A stretch of DNA of 61,866 nucleotides from contig CANQLW010000003.1 of the NCBI GenBank assembly GCA_947624805.1, positions 1-61,866 on the forward strand, in the 5' to 3' direction. The DNA is from an uncultured Clostridia bacterium. Lineage in GTDB: Bacteria; Bacillota; Clostridia; Christensenellales; Borkfalkiaceae. The translations under genes were made by a program, and so were the position numbers. Numbering within the stretch: position 1 is the first letter of the stretch; each line of letters opens with the position of its first letter. Positions 27,439 through 36,162 of the stretch are shown one piece after another. The notes beneath the pieces are model-generated. The model was not told where the DNA came from, did not search any database, and worked only from the letters and a program-made list of their open reading frames with translations.

Positions 27439-27467
27439 ATTATAGCACATGATGTGCGGATTGTCAA
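27439..27467 (-). promoter_or_regulatory. Consensus promoter of the lipase operon
   Basis: On the minus strand, TTGACA (27462-27467), 17-nt spacer and TATAAT (27439-27444): a perfect sigma-A promoter. The leader of about 125 nt contains a CGCAGA...TCTGCG hairpin and a terminator before the lipase gene. Confidence 0.8.
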
Positions 27468-27584
27468 CAGAACGCCGCGAGAAAGGCACTCAACGCGGCC
27501 CGTTGCGGCGGGCTAAGTTGCTTGATTTTGGCAAGCAGATTGTAATCGTAGAGGTCATCGGGCTGAGGGGTCAGATAAAAATTG

Positions 27585-27607
27585 GGGCACGCCGTGACGG
27601 CGTGCCC
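27585..27607 (-). terminator. Intrinsic terminator after transketolase
   Basis: A perfect 10-bp GC-rich stem (27585-27594 with 27598-27607, loop TGA); on the minus strand it is followed by CAATTTTT. It ends the tkt transcript before the lipase promoter. Confidence 0.8.
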
Positions 27608-27613
27608 GAACTT

Positions 27614-29602
27614 TTACTTTGCGAGAGAGATTTTCGCCTTTTCGACGACGTTTTCAACGGTGAAGCCGAATTTTTCGAAGAGCTTGGGGGCGGGGCCGCT
27701 TGCGCCGAAGGTCGTCATTGCGACGATCTCGCCCTTGTCGCCCGCGTACTTATACCAGCTGTACGGGCTGCCCGCCTCCACGCAAACGCGTGCCTTGACG
27801 GAAGAGGGGATCACGCTCTCCTTGTATCTCGTGCCCTGTTTTTCAAATTCTTCGAAGCAGGGCATGGAGACGACGCGTGCCTTGATCCCTTCCTCTGCAA
27901 GGACAGCCTTTGCCTTGACGCAAAGCTCGACTTCGGAGCCGCTCGCGATGAGGAGAATATCGGGCTTTCCGTCACAATCTTCAAGGATATAGCCGCCTTT
28001 GAGGGCATTCAGCCCGCTGTTTTCATATTGGGGCAGATTCTGCCGTGTGAGCACAAGGGCGGTAGGCGCCGTTCCCGTGAGCGCGGAGATCCATGCCGCC
28101 GCGGTCTCTTTGCCGTCTGCGGGACGGTAAACTTTCATATTGGGAATGGAGCGCAGGGCGATGAGCTGCTCGACGGGCTCATGGGTGGGGCCGTCCTCGC
28201 CGACGCCGATCGAGTCGTGCGTCAGGATATAGATGACGGGGATGTTCATGAGCGCGGAGAGCCGCATTGCGTGCTTGCAATAATCTGAGAAAATAAAGAA
28301 TGTCGAGCAGTAGGCATGGATCCCGCCGTGGAGCTGCATCCCGTTTGCGATTGCCGCCATGGCGTGCTCACGGATGCCGAAGTGCATATTTCTGCCCTCG
28401 TAGCTGCCCGGTGCGAAGTCGCCGTAGGTGACGGCGTCCGTGTTCTTCATGTCGGAGAGATTGGAGGGGGCAAGGTCCGCCGAGCCGCCCATGAGGGTCG
28501 GGGTGACGGCTGCGATCTTCTGGAGCACCTGTGCGGAGGTCTGGCGGGTCGCCATGGGTTTTTCAAATCTGAAAAGATCTTCCATAGCGGCATAATCGGG
28601 GAGTTCGCCCTTCATCGCCGCCTTATATTCCGCTGCAAGCTCGGGATATGCCCTTTCATATTCCGCAAACATCGCCTTCCATGCACGCTCTTTTTTCGCG
28701 CCGCGCCTTCCCGCCGTCTTGCAATGCTGTAACACTTCTTCGGGGACTTCAAAGGGTGCGCTCGTCCAGCCGAGTTTTTCCTTTGTCTTTTGCAGATTCT
28801 CGGCGCCGAGAGGGGATCCGTGGCACTTGTGGCTACCCTCGAGCGGCGTGCCGTAGCCGATCTTCGTCTTGCAGATGATGATCGAGGGGTGTTTCAGATC
28901 TTTCTGTGCCTTTCTGATGGCGTTTGCGATCATCAGAACATTGTCGGGATTTGCGACGAGGTCTACCTTGATAACCTGCCAGTTCTGTGCCTTGAAGCGT
29001 GCCGCGACGTCCTCTTTGAAGGTGATGTCGGTGTTCCCTTCGATCGTGATATCGTTGTCATCGTAGAAGAGGATGAGTTTGCCGAGCTCGTGGGTTCCCG
29101 CAAAGGAGCACGCCTCATAGGAGATCCCCTCCTCGAGACAGCCGTCCCCGCAGAGCGCATAGGTATAGTGATCGACGACGGGGAAACCTTCACGGTTGAA
29201 TTTTGCGGCGAGGTGAGCCTCGGCGACCGCCATACCGACGGCGTTTGCGATGCCCTGCCCGAGGGGGCCCGTCGTCGTCTCGATGCCCTTCGTGTGGCCG
29301 TATTCGGGATGACCGGGGGTCTTGCTCCCGAGCTGGCGGAAGTTCTGAAGATCTTCCACCGTGAGCCCGAATCCATAGAGATAGAGCAGGGAATAGTTCA
29401 GCATGGACCCGTGCCCTGCAGAGAGTACGAAGCGGTCACGGTTGTCCCATTTGGGATCCTTGTTGTTGAACTTCAAAAAGTTCTGCCAAAGCGTGTACGC
29501 GATGGGGGCGGAGCCGAGCGGGAGCCCGGGATGGCCCGAATTTGCCTTCTGGATCGCTTCCGCAGAAAGGATGCGGATTGCATTGATCGTTGTCTGTTTC
29601 AT
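27614..29602 (-). CDS. tkt: Transketolase
   Basis: 662 residues from the second of two nearby ATGs: GGAGAG lies 9 nt before this one but only about 3 nt before the first (29608). Thiamine-diphosphate motif CGDGCLEEGISYEA about residue 150, conserved SGHPGLPLG near the start, and the transketolase C-terminal segments PTHEPVEQL and MPCFEEFEKQ. It transfers two-carbon units between sugar phosphates in the non-oxidative pentose phosphate pathway, in the cytoplasm. It lies 80 nt downstream of the phosphohexomutase gene on the same strand and may share its transcript. Confidence 0.96.
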   Translation of the reverse strand: MKQTTINAIRILSAEAIQKANSGHPGLPLGSAPIAYTLWQNFLKFNNKDPKWDNRDRFVLSAGHGSMLNYSLLYLYGFGLTVEDLQNFRQLGSKTPGHPEYGHTKGIETTTGPLGQGIANAVGMAVAEAHLAAKFNREGFPVVDHYTYALCGDGCLEEGISYEACSFAGTHELGKLILFYDDNDITIEGNTDITFKEDVAARFKAQNWQVIKVDLVANPDNVLMIANAIRKAQKDLKHPSIIICKTKIGYGTPLEGSHKCHGSPLGAENLQKTKEKLGWTSAPFEVPEEVLQHCKTAGRRGAKKERAWKAMFAEYERAYPELAAEYKAAMKGELPDYAAMEDLFRFEKPMATRQTSAQVLQKIAAVTPTLMGGSADLAPSNLSDMKNTDAVTYGDFAPGSYEGRNMHFGIREHAMAAIANGMQLHGGIHAYCSTFFIFSDYCKHAMRLSALMNIPVIYILTHDSIGVGEDGPTHEPVEQLIALRSIPNMKVYRPADGKETAAAWISALTGTAPTALVLTRQNLPQYENSGLNALKGGYILEDCDGKPDILLIASGSEVELCVKAKAVLAEEGIKARVVSMPCFEEFEKQGTRYKESVIPSSVKARVCVEAGSPYSWYKYAGDKGEIVAMTTFGASGPAPKLFEKFGFTVENVVEKAKISLAK

Positions 29603-29682
29603 GTTCATTCTCTCCTTATGATTGTTTTTATGGTTTTCGTTTTGCTATGGGAACGTGACCCCGCCTCCGCGGCGTCCCGTTT

Positions 29683-31152
29683 TCACCTGAGTTTTTCCGC
29701 GTCGGGGAAGTTGAATTTTTGGAAGAAAGCGTAGAGCTCCGCCTTCATGTTCGCGACGCCGCCCTCTGAATTACTCTCGAGGTTTATGGGCATGATGGGC
29801 TCGTGCAGACTCATTCTGAGAAGCGTCCACCCGTCGCCGTGCTCCTTGTCGAAGTTGACTCTGACGCCCTCGTAGCTGTTCGGCGCGAGGGTGATGTAAG
29901 GGGTTGCCTCGGCGTGCTGTTTGAACGCTTCGAGCAGAGTGTTGCCGAACGCTTTGAAGTCGCTGTGCGGGTCGAATCTGAGCCGTATCTCCTCCGCCTC
30001 GAGGGGCTCGGGAAGATCCTCGATGAGGCTTTCCAGATCTCCCTTTTTCGCGAGCGCGATGAGGAGGCGGGTGACGAGATATGCGCCGTCGTCGAGGAAA
30101 TAGTTCTCCATGAGCGCGGCGTGCCCGCTCGTTTCGATGGCGAGAGGGGAGTATTGCCCCTCCGCGTTCAGACGCTTGCTCTCGTTGATGACGTTTTTAT
30201 ATCCCCGTTTGAAACGGTGATGTACGCCGCCGCGGCGTTCGATAAAGGCGGTGAGTCCGTCGCTCGTCACGGAGTCCGTCACGATGACGCCGCGCTTCTC
30301 CTCGAGCAGGATCGCCGAGATGAGCGCGATGAGCCTGTTGCGGTTGATCTCTTCCCCGTCGGGAGAGACCGCCCCCGCCCTGTCCACATCCGTATCGAAG
30401 ATGATGCCGAAGTCGGCATGATAGCGTTTGACCGCGGCGCAGACGGAGCGCATCGCCTCTTCGTTCTCGGGATTGGGGATATGGTTGGGGAAAGCGCCGT
30501 TCGGCTCCAAAAACTGTGACCCTGCCGTATCTGCGCCGAGCGGCTTTAATACGAGGTCGACATAGAATCCCCCCGCGCCGTTCCCTGCATCGACGAGGAT
30601 CTTTTTGCCTTCGAGGGGCCTTTGCTTCCCCGTCTCGCGGCGGACCTTCTCCACGAGATCGGAGGCGTATTTTTCGATGTAGCTCTTTTTACTGACGGTT
30701 CCCGTTCGGTGGCAGTCGGGGCAGGTCTCCTCCCCCGCGATGGTGAGGATCTCACGGATGTCCTCTCCCTCGAGCCCGCCCTCTTTTACAAAAAACTTGA
30801 GACCGTTTTTCTGATAGGGGAGGTGGCTCGCGGTGATCATGACGGAGGCATCCGCGCCGAAATCCTCCTGCAGCAGCATAAACATGGAAGGCGTAGAGGA
30901 GAGCCCCGTGAGAATGACGTCGCAGCCGCACGCGGTGAGCCCGTCCGTCATCCATTTTTCGAGATCTCCCGCGGAAAGCCGTGAATCGTGCCCGATCGCG
31001 ACCGCCCGCGGCGCAGCGTGCCCCTTTCTGAGAAGCCACAGATAGAAAGCGCGGGCGATGTCTTTGATCGCCTCTTCCGTCAGCGTTACGGGATCGTCCC
31101 TGACACCCGCGATTGCGGTGCCCCTCACGTCCGTCCCGTTTTTCAGTGACAT
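29683..31152 (-). CDS. Alpha-D-phosphohexomutase (phosphomannomutase/phosphoglucomutase type)
   Basis: 489 residues from the ATG with AAGGA just before it; a TTG four codons earlier is also possible. It has the four family sites in order: phosphoserine loop TASHLPYQKNG (about 107), metal loop DTDVDRAG (about 255), sugar-binding ETSGHAAL (about 342) and phosphate-binding RMSLHEP (about 456). The second and fourth differ from the common DGDADR and RxSNTEP, so substrate choice (mannose-, glucose- or another hexose-phosphate) is uncertain. Confidence 0.88.
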   Translation of the reverse strand: MSLKNGTDVRGTAIAGVRDDPVTLTEEAIKDIARAFYLWLLRKGHAAPRAVAIGHDSRLSAGDLEKWMTDGLTACGCDVILTGLSSTPSMFMLLQEDFGADASVMITASHLPYQKNGLKFFVKEGGLEGEDIREILTIAGEETCPDCHRTGTVSKKSYIEKYASDLVEKVRRETGKQRPLEGKKILVDAGNGAGGFYVDLVLKPLGADTAGSQFLEPNGAFPNHIPNPENEEAMRSVCAAVKRYHADFGIIFDTDVDRAGAVSPDGEEINRNRLIALISAILLEEKRGVIVTDSVTSDGLTAFIERRGGVHHRFKRGYKNVINESKRLNAEGQYSPLAIETSGHAALMENYFLDDGAYLVTRLLIALAKKGDLESLIEDLPEPLEAEEIRLRFDPHSDFKAFGNTLLEAFKQHAEATPYITLAPNSYEGVRVNFDKEHGDGWTLLRMSLHEPIMPINLESNSEGGVANMKAELYAFFQKFNFPDAEKLR

Positions 31153-31205
31153 ATAATCCTTCAAGAATCATTCCCCCTTGGACGGCATCAAGCCGTCACG
31201 GCAAT

Positions 31206-31234
31206 ATTATACAGGGGATCGAGTCTTTTTTCAA
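31206..31234 (-). promoter_or_regulatory. Promoter of the phosphohexomutase gene
   Basis: On the minus strand, TTGAAA (31229-31234), 17-nt spacer and TATAAT (31206-31211). It lies back-to-back with the degV promoter. Confidence 0.75.
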
Positions 31235-31274
31235 GTGATTCACCGAAAAAAGAAAACATTTTCCCAAAATAATC

Positions 31275-31303
31275 TTGCTTAAAAGTTCTTCATATGGTAT
31301 AAT
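31275..31303 (+). promoter_or_regulatory. Promoter of the degV-family gene
   Basis: TTGCTT (31275-31280), 17-nt spacer, TATAAT (31298-31303); the start codon follows at 31334 behind GGAGAGG. Confidence 0.75.
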
Positions 31304-31333
31304 AAACATAACTATACGGAGAGGAAAAAGGAA

Positions 31334-32227
31334 ATGTATCGATTTACAGTTTCTACCGACTCGACCTGCGATCTTTATCATGACTTCGTCGTCGCAAATG
31401 ATATAAAACTTGCGCCGCTTACATTTATGCTCGAGCACGATGGAACCATGGAGGAATATCTCGACAACTTTACCGAATACGGACAGTATGTCGAGTTTTA
31501 TCAGAAACTTCGTGCGGGCTGTATGCCCAAGACGAGCAAGCTCAACTATGAAGCCCACTATTCCCACTTCCTGAAACTTGCCGAAGAGGGGGCACAGGAT
31601 GTCGTTCATTTTACGATCTCTTCGGGGCTCGCCAATACGTGGGAAAATGCCGAGCAGGCCGCAGCGGATGTCCATAAACTCTATCCTGCATTCCGCGTCC
31701 TTGTCATCGACCCGCTCACGGCGACGGTCGGGCAGGGGGCGCTCGTGCGGCTCGCCGTGGAATGCCGCAACAGGGGTATGGGCGTGGAAGAAACGGCAGA
31801 ATTCGTCAAATCCGTCCGTCTGCACATCCAGCACTTCATCGTGGCAGACGATCTGCAATTTCTCAAGCGCGGGGGAAGGATCTCCGCAACTGCCGCCGCT
31901 GTGGGGGGGATGCTGAAGGTGAAACCCATCATCTCCTTCGACCATGAAGGCAAACTCGGCGTCATCGATAAGGTCATGGGGACGAGAAAAGCAATCTCTT
32001 ACATAAAAAAGAAGATGGAGACGGAAGGCCCCGACCCTGCATTCAACTATGTGTTTGTCGTCCATACGGACAATGAGCCCGCCGCAGAGGAACTTGCGGA
32101 GTATGTTCGGGAGACCTTCGGGATCGAACCCTATGTCAGCATCATGGGGCCCGTCATCGGTGCTCATGTCGGCCCCGGGGCATTTGCCCTTGGCTATATT
32201 TCCAAGAGCCTGAGAAACGAGTTCTGA
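31334..32227 (+). CDS. DegV-family fatty-acid-binding protein
   Basis: 297 residues. The fold's two fatty-acid-binding signatures are visible: STDSTCDL near the N-terminus and HFTISSGLANTWENA about residue 95, then DDLQFLKRGGRIS about 176 and HVGPGAFALGY at the end. DegV/FakB proteins hold a fatty acid for phosphorylation by the FakA kinase so that exogenous fatty acids enter phospholipid synthesis. No fakA is present in the window, so the partner must be elsewhere. Confidence 0.92.
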   Translation: MYRFTVSTDSTCDLYHDFVVANDIKLAPLTFMLEHDGTMEEYLDNFTEYGQYVEFYQKLRAGCMPKTSKLNYEAHYSHFLKLAEEGAQDVVHFTISSGLANTWENAEQAAADVHKLYPAFRVLVIDPLTATVGQGALVRLAVECRNRGMGVEETAEFVKSVRLHIQHFIVADDLQFLKRGGRISATAAAVGGMLKVKPIISFDHEGKLGVIDKVMGTRKAISYIKKKMETEGPDPAFNYVFVVHTDNEPAAEELAEYVRETFGIEPYVSIMGPVIGAHVGPGAFALGYISKSLRNEF

Positions 32228-32273
32228 CCGTCAAAGGACGCTTGAAAGTCCCCGCGGGGAATCAAGGGAGAAT

Positions 32274-32588
32274 ATGAAGAAAGTAGCGATCACCGTGATG
32301 AAGATCGCACGGCATGACGATCTGATCGGTCAATATGAAAATCCTATCCAGAACGCCTGTGATATGCAGGTGGGACAATCTTTCCTTGCAAACGGATGGG
32401 AAAAACCAAAGGGCCTTTGCGACAGCGCATGGGAGACTTTATCTCCCTTTGTGATGACGCTCGCCTGCGGCGGCACGGACATCTATCGGGGGTGGATGAA
32501 GAACCCGAAATCGGCGATGATTTCCTGCAACGACGGGTTCCGCCCCGTGAGTTTTCTGCTCGAGGCAACGGAGATCGATGCAGACTGA
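32274..32588 (+). CDS. TIGR04076-family protein
   Basis: 104 residues with AAGGGAG before the ATG. It fits the small TIGR04076 family: a KVAITVMKI first strand, a GQSFLANGWEKPKGLCDSAW core, then SPFVMTLACGG and a final DGFRPVSFLLE. Members are scattered through anaerobic bacteria and archaea and have no assigned function. The conserved cysteines (CDSAW, ACGG, SCNDG) could bind a metal. It follows the degV gene by 46 nt and probably shares its transcript. Confidence 0.8.
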   Translation: MKKVAITVMKIARHDDLIGQYENPIQNACDMQVGQSFLANGWEKPKGLCDSAWETLSPFVMTLACGGTDIYRGWMKNPKSAMISCNDGFRPVSFLLEATEIDAD

Positions 32589-32768
32589 GGCTTTTCATTT
32601 CAGAATTTTGAGATATCATAACGGACGGGGCGTTCACACCCGTCTTTTTCTTTGCGGCAAGGGGACCCGTTCGGTTGTGTCCTGAGATATGGGGCGCGGG
32701 GCAGGAGTTTGTGAAATTTTTCGGGAGAGGCAATTCGGCGGAAATTTACGAATCCTGCTCTTTTTTTG

Positions 32769-32797
32769 TTGTTTTTTTCGGGCGGATGTATTATAAT
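32769..32797 (+). promoter_or_regulatory. Promoter of typA
   Basis: TTGTTT (32769-32774), 17-nt spacer, TATAAT (32792-32797). The 234-nt gap from 32589 to typA otherwise holds no gene or clear structure. Confidence 0.65.
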
Positions 32798-32822
32798 TGC
32801 CTGTGGAAATCAAGAGGACACT

Positions 32823-34652
32823 ATGATCAGAGAAGATTTACGGAACATTGCAATCATCGCACACGTCGACCACGGCAAGACGACGCTGGTCGACCAGATG
32901 CTCAAACAGGCAGGCACTTTCCGCGAGAACCAAGTCGTCGAAGAACGCGTCATGGACTCGGGCGATCTCGAGCGTGAGCGCGGCATCACCATACTCGCCA
33001 AGAACACTTCCATCCACTATAAGGGCGTGAAGATCAACATTGTCGACACGCCCGGACACGCCGATTTCTCGGGCGAGGTGGAGCGTTCCCTCAAAATGGT
33101 ATCGGGCGTGCTCATCCTCGTGGATGCAGCGGAGGGCCCCATGCCGCAGACCCGTTTTGTGACCCAGAAGGCGCTCGAACTCGGGCTCAGACTCATCATC
33201 GTGGTGAATAAAGTCGACCGTCCCGATGCCCGTCTCGGCGAAGTCGAAGATGAAGTCCTCGAGCTCCTCATGGACCTCAACGCCTCCGACGAACAGCTCG
33301 ACAGCCCCATTCTTTACTGCTCGGGTAGGGCGGGGACGTCGACGACAGACCCCGCTTCCCCGGGGAAGGATCTCACGCCGCTGTTCGATACGATCCTGTC
33401 CCATTTTCCTCCGCTCGAGATGGACGATGAGGGGCCCCTCCAGCTCCTTGTTTCCTCTATCGACTATAATGACTATGTCGGCAGGATCGGGATCGGCAGG
33501 ATCGAGCGCGGCGTCGCGAGACAGAATGCGGACGTCGTCGTTTGCAACTACAATCACAAGGATGTGAACCTCCGCGGCAAGCTCGTCAATCTCTATGAGA
33601 TCGAAGGGCTCGACCGTGTCCCCTGCGAGAGCGCGAGGGCGGGCGATATCGTCTGTTTCTCGGGGCTCGAGAAGATCAATATCGGCGATACCGTTTGCGC
33701 TTTCGACTGCGTGGAGCCCGTGGCCTTTGTCAAGATCTCGGAGCCGACCGTGGAAATGATCTTTTCCGTCAACGACTCTCCGTTCGCGGGGAAGGAGGGG
33801 AAATTCGTCACGACGCGGCACCTCCGCGAGAGATTGTACAGAGAACTGCTCAGGGATGTCTCCCTCAAGGTGGAAGATACCGATTCGACGGACTCCTTCC
33901 GTGTCAGCGGCAGAGGGGAGATGCACCTTTCCATCCTCATCGAGACGATGCGGCGCGAGGGCTATGAATTTCAGGTCAGCTCTCCGAAGGTCCTCTATAA
34001 GATCATCGACGGGGAGAGGTACGAACCCGTTGAGCGGCTCATCGTGGATGTTCCCGAGGATATGACGGGGCCCGTCTTTCAGAGTATGGGACAGAGAAAG
34101 GGAGAGCTCGTTCACATGAGCGCTATGGGCTCGAGAATGCGGCTCGAATTTCTGGTCCCTGCAAGAGGGCTTTTCGGCTATAAGAGCGAGTTTTTGACGG
34201 ATACGAAGGGGGAGGGCGTCATGAGCTCCGTCTTCTTCGAATACCAGCCCTATAAGGGTGAGATCGAACGCAGAAAGACGGGATCGCTCGTCGCATTCGA
34301 GGCGGGCGAGGCGGTCACCTACGGGCTCTTCAATGCACAGGGGAGGGGACCTCTCTTCATCGGCCCCGGGACGCCCGTCTATGAGGGCATGGTTGTCGGA
34401 TATTCTCCCAAGGACGAAGATATCAACGTCAACGTCTGCAAGACAAAGCACCTCACGAATACCCGTTCCTCCGCTTCGGACGACGCGCTCCGCCTCATTC
34501 CGCCCAAGAAACTTTCCTTGGAGGAAGCGCTCGAGTTTATCGCCGACGACGAACTTTTGGAAGTGACGCCGCTCAGCATCAGACTGAGAAAGCGGATCCT
34601 CGATTCCGAGCTCCGCGCCAAGGCACGCGCAAAGGCAAAGCTCGGCATATAA
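32823..34652 (+). CDS. typA: Ribosome-associated GTPase TypA/BipA
   Basis: 609 residues from the ATG behind AGAGGA; an in-frame upstream ATG precedes the -10 box and was rejected. GTPase motifs: HVDHGKTT (G1, about 15), the [10 protein letters not shown] switch, DTPGHADF (G3) and NKVDRP (G4). Elongation-factor-like domains follow and the C-terminus is the TypA-specific domain ([15 protein letters not shown], then [12 protein letters not shown]). TypA binds ribosomes and aids assembly and translation under cold or stress conditions. Confidence 0.96.
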   Translation: MIREDLRNIAIIAHVDHGKTTLVDQMLKQAGTFRENQVVEERVMDSGDLERERGITILAKNTSIHYKGVKINIVDTPGHADFSGEVERSLKMVSGVLILVDAAEGPMPQTRFVTQKALELGLRLIIVVNKVDRPDARLGEVEDEVLELLMDLNASDEQLDSPILYCSGRAGTSTTDPASPGKDLTPLFDTILSHFPPLEMDDEGPLQLLVSSIDYNDYVGRIGIGRIERGVARQNADVVVCNYNHKDVNLRGKLVNLYEIEGLDRVPCESARAGDIVCFSGLEKINIGDTVCAFDCVEPVAFVKISEPTVEMIFSVNDSPFAGKEGKFVTTRHLRERLYRELLRDVSLKVEDTDSTDSFRVSGRGEMHLSILIETMRREGYEFQVSSPKVLYKIIDGERYEPVERLIVDVPEDMTGPVFQSMGQRKGELVHMSAMGSRMRLEFLVPARGLFGYKSEFLTDTKGEGVMSSVFFEYQPYKGEIERRKTGSLVAFEAGEAVTYGLFNAQGRGPLFIGPGTPVYEGMVVGYSPKDEDINVNVCKTKHLTNTRSSASDDALRLIPPKKLSLEEALEFIADDELLEVTPLSIRLRKRILDSELRAKARAKAKLGI

Positions 34653-34669
34653 ATCGTAGCAAATGTATG

Positions 34670-34697
34670 AAAAACGCCCCGTTCGGGGCGTTTTTTT
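34670..34697 (+). terminator. Intrinsic terminator after typA
   Basis: AACGCCCC pairs with GGGGCGTT, followed by seven T (34691-34697); flanking A's pair with the T-run, making it partly bidirectional. Confidence 0.9.
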
Positions 34698-34754
34698 GCA
34701 GAGAACACAGCTGCTCCCGATCTTTTTTTGACCGCTTAGCGGAAGAGAGGGGTT

Positions 34755-35219
34755 TTACCCGTTGAAGAGACCGAGAACGAACAGCGTTGAAAAGATGTCT
34801 GCGGCGACTGCGGCGACGGAGCAAATGACGGTGAATGCGATCGCGACCTTTCCGATCGTCCGTTTGTTGAGTTTATTCTGCCAGACGGTGAATTTTATCG
34901 CCCGTGCGATCGCGGTGACGGGGAAGAAGAGCGAAAAGAGCACAAGCGCGAGCACGGTCGCGACCCCGAACAGCCAAAGGATGAACACGCCCGAAATGAT
35001 AGCCTCTTTGCTGAATACCAATTTGAAGAACAGATAGAGCAGAGCAAAGGTCAGAATGGGCAGAACGAGGGCGACGATGGAATTGACGATCGCTTTCCGT
35101 CCGTATTTCGTGATCTTTTCCCGCTCTTCCTCGGGGAGCGTCTGGCACTCTTTGTACCGCTCCGCTTCCCGTATCGTGAAAATGTAGTTTCTGATCCAAC
35201 GATAAGCGCTATATTTCAT
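34755..35219 (-). CDS. Small membrane protein of unknown function
   Basis: 154 residues, started at the ATG with GGGAGGG before it. After a 45-residue polar N-terminus (KYSAYRWIRNYIFT) come three hydrophobic helices: VNSIVALVLPILTFALLYLF, IISGVFILWLFGVATVLAL and the C-terminal FTVICSVAAVAADIF segment. I recognise no family. Its promoter points left, away from the sporulation cluster. Convergent with typA, with the typA terminator in between. Confidence 0.7.
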   Translation of the reverse strand: MKYSAYRWIRNYIFTIREAERYKECQTLPEEEREKITKYGRKAIVNSIVALVLPILTFALLYLFFKLVFSKEAIISGVFILWLFGVATVLALVLFSLFFPVTAIARAIKFTVWQNKLNKRTIGKVAIAFTVICSVAAVAADIFSTLFVLGLFNG

Positions 35220-35258
35220 GATTCCCTCCCTTCGTTGTATTTTAGCTTCCTTATCTAT

Positions 35259-35287
35259 ATTGTACAACATTCTTTGACAAATTTCAA
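35259..35287 (-). promoter_or_regulatory. Promoter of the 154-residue membrane protein
   Basis: On the minus strand, TTGAAA (35282-35287), 17-nt spacer and TACAAT (35259-35264). Confidence 0.65.
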
Positions 35288-35321
35288 GCATAGAATGAAA
35301 TCTTTCTTCATATTTTGAAAC

Positions 35322-35582
35322 ATGAAGGAAGAGATCAGAGAGAGTATTCTCACAATCGAACAGCAGAAGAAGCTCACGATGAGCGGCGTAAAGAGCGTAG
35401 ACGCTTTTTCGGACACACAAATCCTGCTCACCGTCAACGGAAAGCGGGTAAAAATCGACGGAAAGGGGCTCAGAGTGCTCTCTTTTTCGGAGGGAAGCGG
35501 CAACTTTGCGGCGAGCGGGGAGTTTTTGTCCGTGCGGTACGGCGAGAGCAAGGGGAAATTCCTGTCCCGACTTCTCCGATGA
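35322..35582 (+). CDS. yabP: Sporulation protein YabP
   Basis: 86 residues matching the YabP family: an N-terminal KKLTMSGVKSVDAFSDTQIL segment with the typical T-x-x-G-V-x-x-V-x-x-F core, followed by a small beta-rich domain ending SGEFLSVRYGE. In Bacillus yabP is part of a mother-cell operon for spore cortex formation. The stop overlaps the yabQ start (ATGA), and the gene order yabP-yabQ-divIC is the same as in Bacillus, which supports all three calls. No sigma-A promoter is obvious; a sporulation sigma factor is likely. Confidence 0.85.
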   Translation: MKEEIRESILTIEQQKKLTMSGVKSVDAFSDTQILLTVNGKRVKIDGKGLRVLSFSEGSGNFAASGEFLSVRYGESKGKFLSRLLR

Positions 35583-35929
35583 GCCAGTTGCATATTTTTC
35601 TCATCTGTACGGCGGTCGGCGTCGCCGCAGGACCCGTCTACGATCTTTTTGATTGCCTGCGCCGTCCGTTCGGGTGGAAATGGCTCAGATTTATAACGGA
35701 TTTTCTCTTCTGCCTCGCCTTTGCGGGGCTGTATCTGTGCTGCGCCGTCTTTTTATCATTTCCCGCACTCAGGGGGTATCATATCGCGGGATGCCTCTTG
35801 GGATTTTTCCTGTATCTGAAAAGTTTCCATAAAATCGTTGCTTTTTTCTCGGAAAGGGTATATAATAGAAGAAAACATCCGAGGAAAGGAAAACGATGGA
35901 CGAAAGAGAGACTGCAACTGCAAAAATGA
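35579..35929 (+). CDS. yabQ: Spore cortex biosynthesis protein YabQ
   Basis: 116 residues with three to four membrane spans. The N-terminus (SQLHIFLICTAVGVAAGPVYDLFDCLRR) and the RFITDFLFCLAFAG helix fit YabQ, a membrane protein needed for spore cortex assembly. The C-terminal tail is very basic. The start overlaps the yabP stop by 4 nt, and the 3' end overlaps the divIC-like gene by 34 nt. Identification rests on hydropathy plus the conserved neighbourhood. Confidence 0.82.
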   Translation: MSQLHIFLICTAVGVAAGPVYDLFDCLRRPFGWKWLRFITDFLFCLAFAGLYLCCAVFLSFPALRGYHIAGCLLGFFLYLKSFHKIVAFFSERVYNRRKHPRKGKRWTKERLQLQK

Positions 35930-36162
35930 AACGGATCGCGGTCGGTGCGACGGTCGGCGGCGTGCTCCTTTTCGCATTCCTGTTCGTCGTGCTGATCATT
36001 CAATTCGTTCAGATCGGCGTCGATGTTGCGGAGCGTGACGACCTCACGAGGAGGATCGACGAATACCGCACCCAGACGCAGTACGAGGAGAATATATTGG
36101 AGGAATACAGCGACGCGAAGACACTCTACCGTCAGGCTGTCATGCGGGGCTGGAAATCATAG
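35896..36162 (+). CDS. DivIC/FtsB-like septum formation protein
   Basis: 88 residues: a short cytoplasmic tail, one membrane helix (about residues 19-42) and an extracytoplasmic coiled-coil (RDDLTRRIDEYRTQTQYEE). This is the size and shape of DivIC/FtsB, which forms the FtsQLB-type complex that licenses septal wall synthesis. Ribosome binding site AGGAAAGG. Its place right after yabQ is the same as divIC in Bacillus, which is the main reason for the call. Confidence 0.78.
   Translation: MDERETATAKMKRIAVGATVGGVLLFAFLFVVLIIQFVQIGVDVAERDDLTRRIDEYRTQTQYEENILEEYSDAKTLYRQAVMRGWKS

Noticed and set aside
32838..34451. 537-codon minus-strand open frame
   Set aside because: Complement of typA; no independent start signals.
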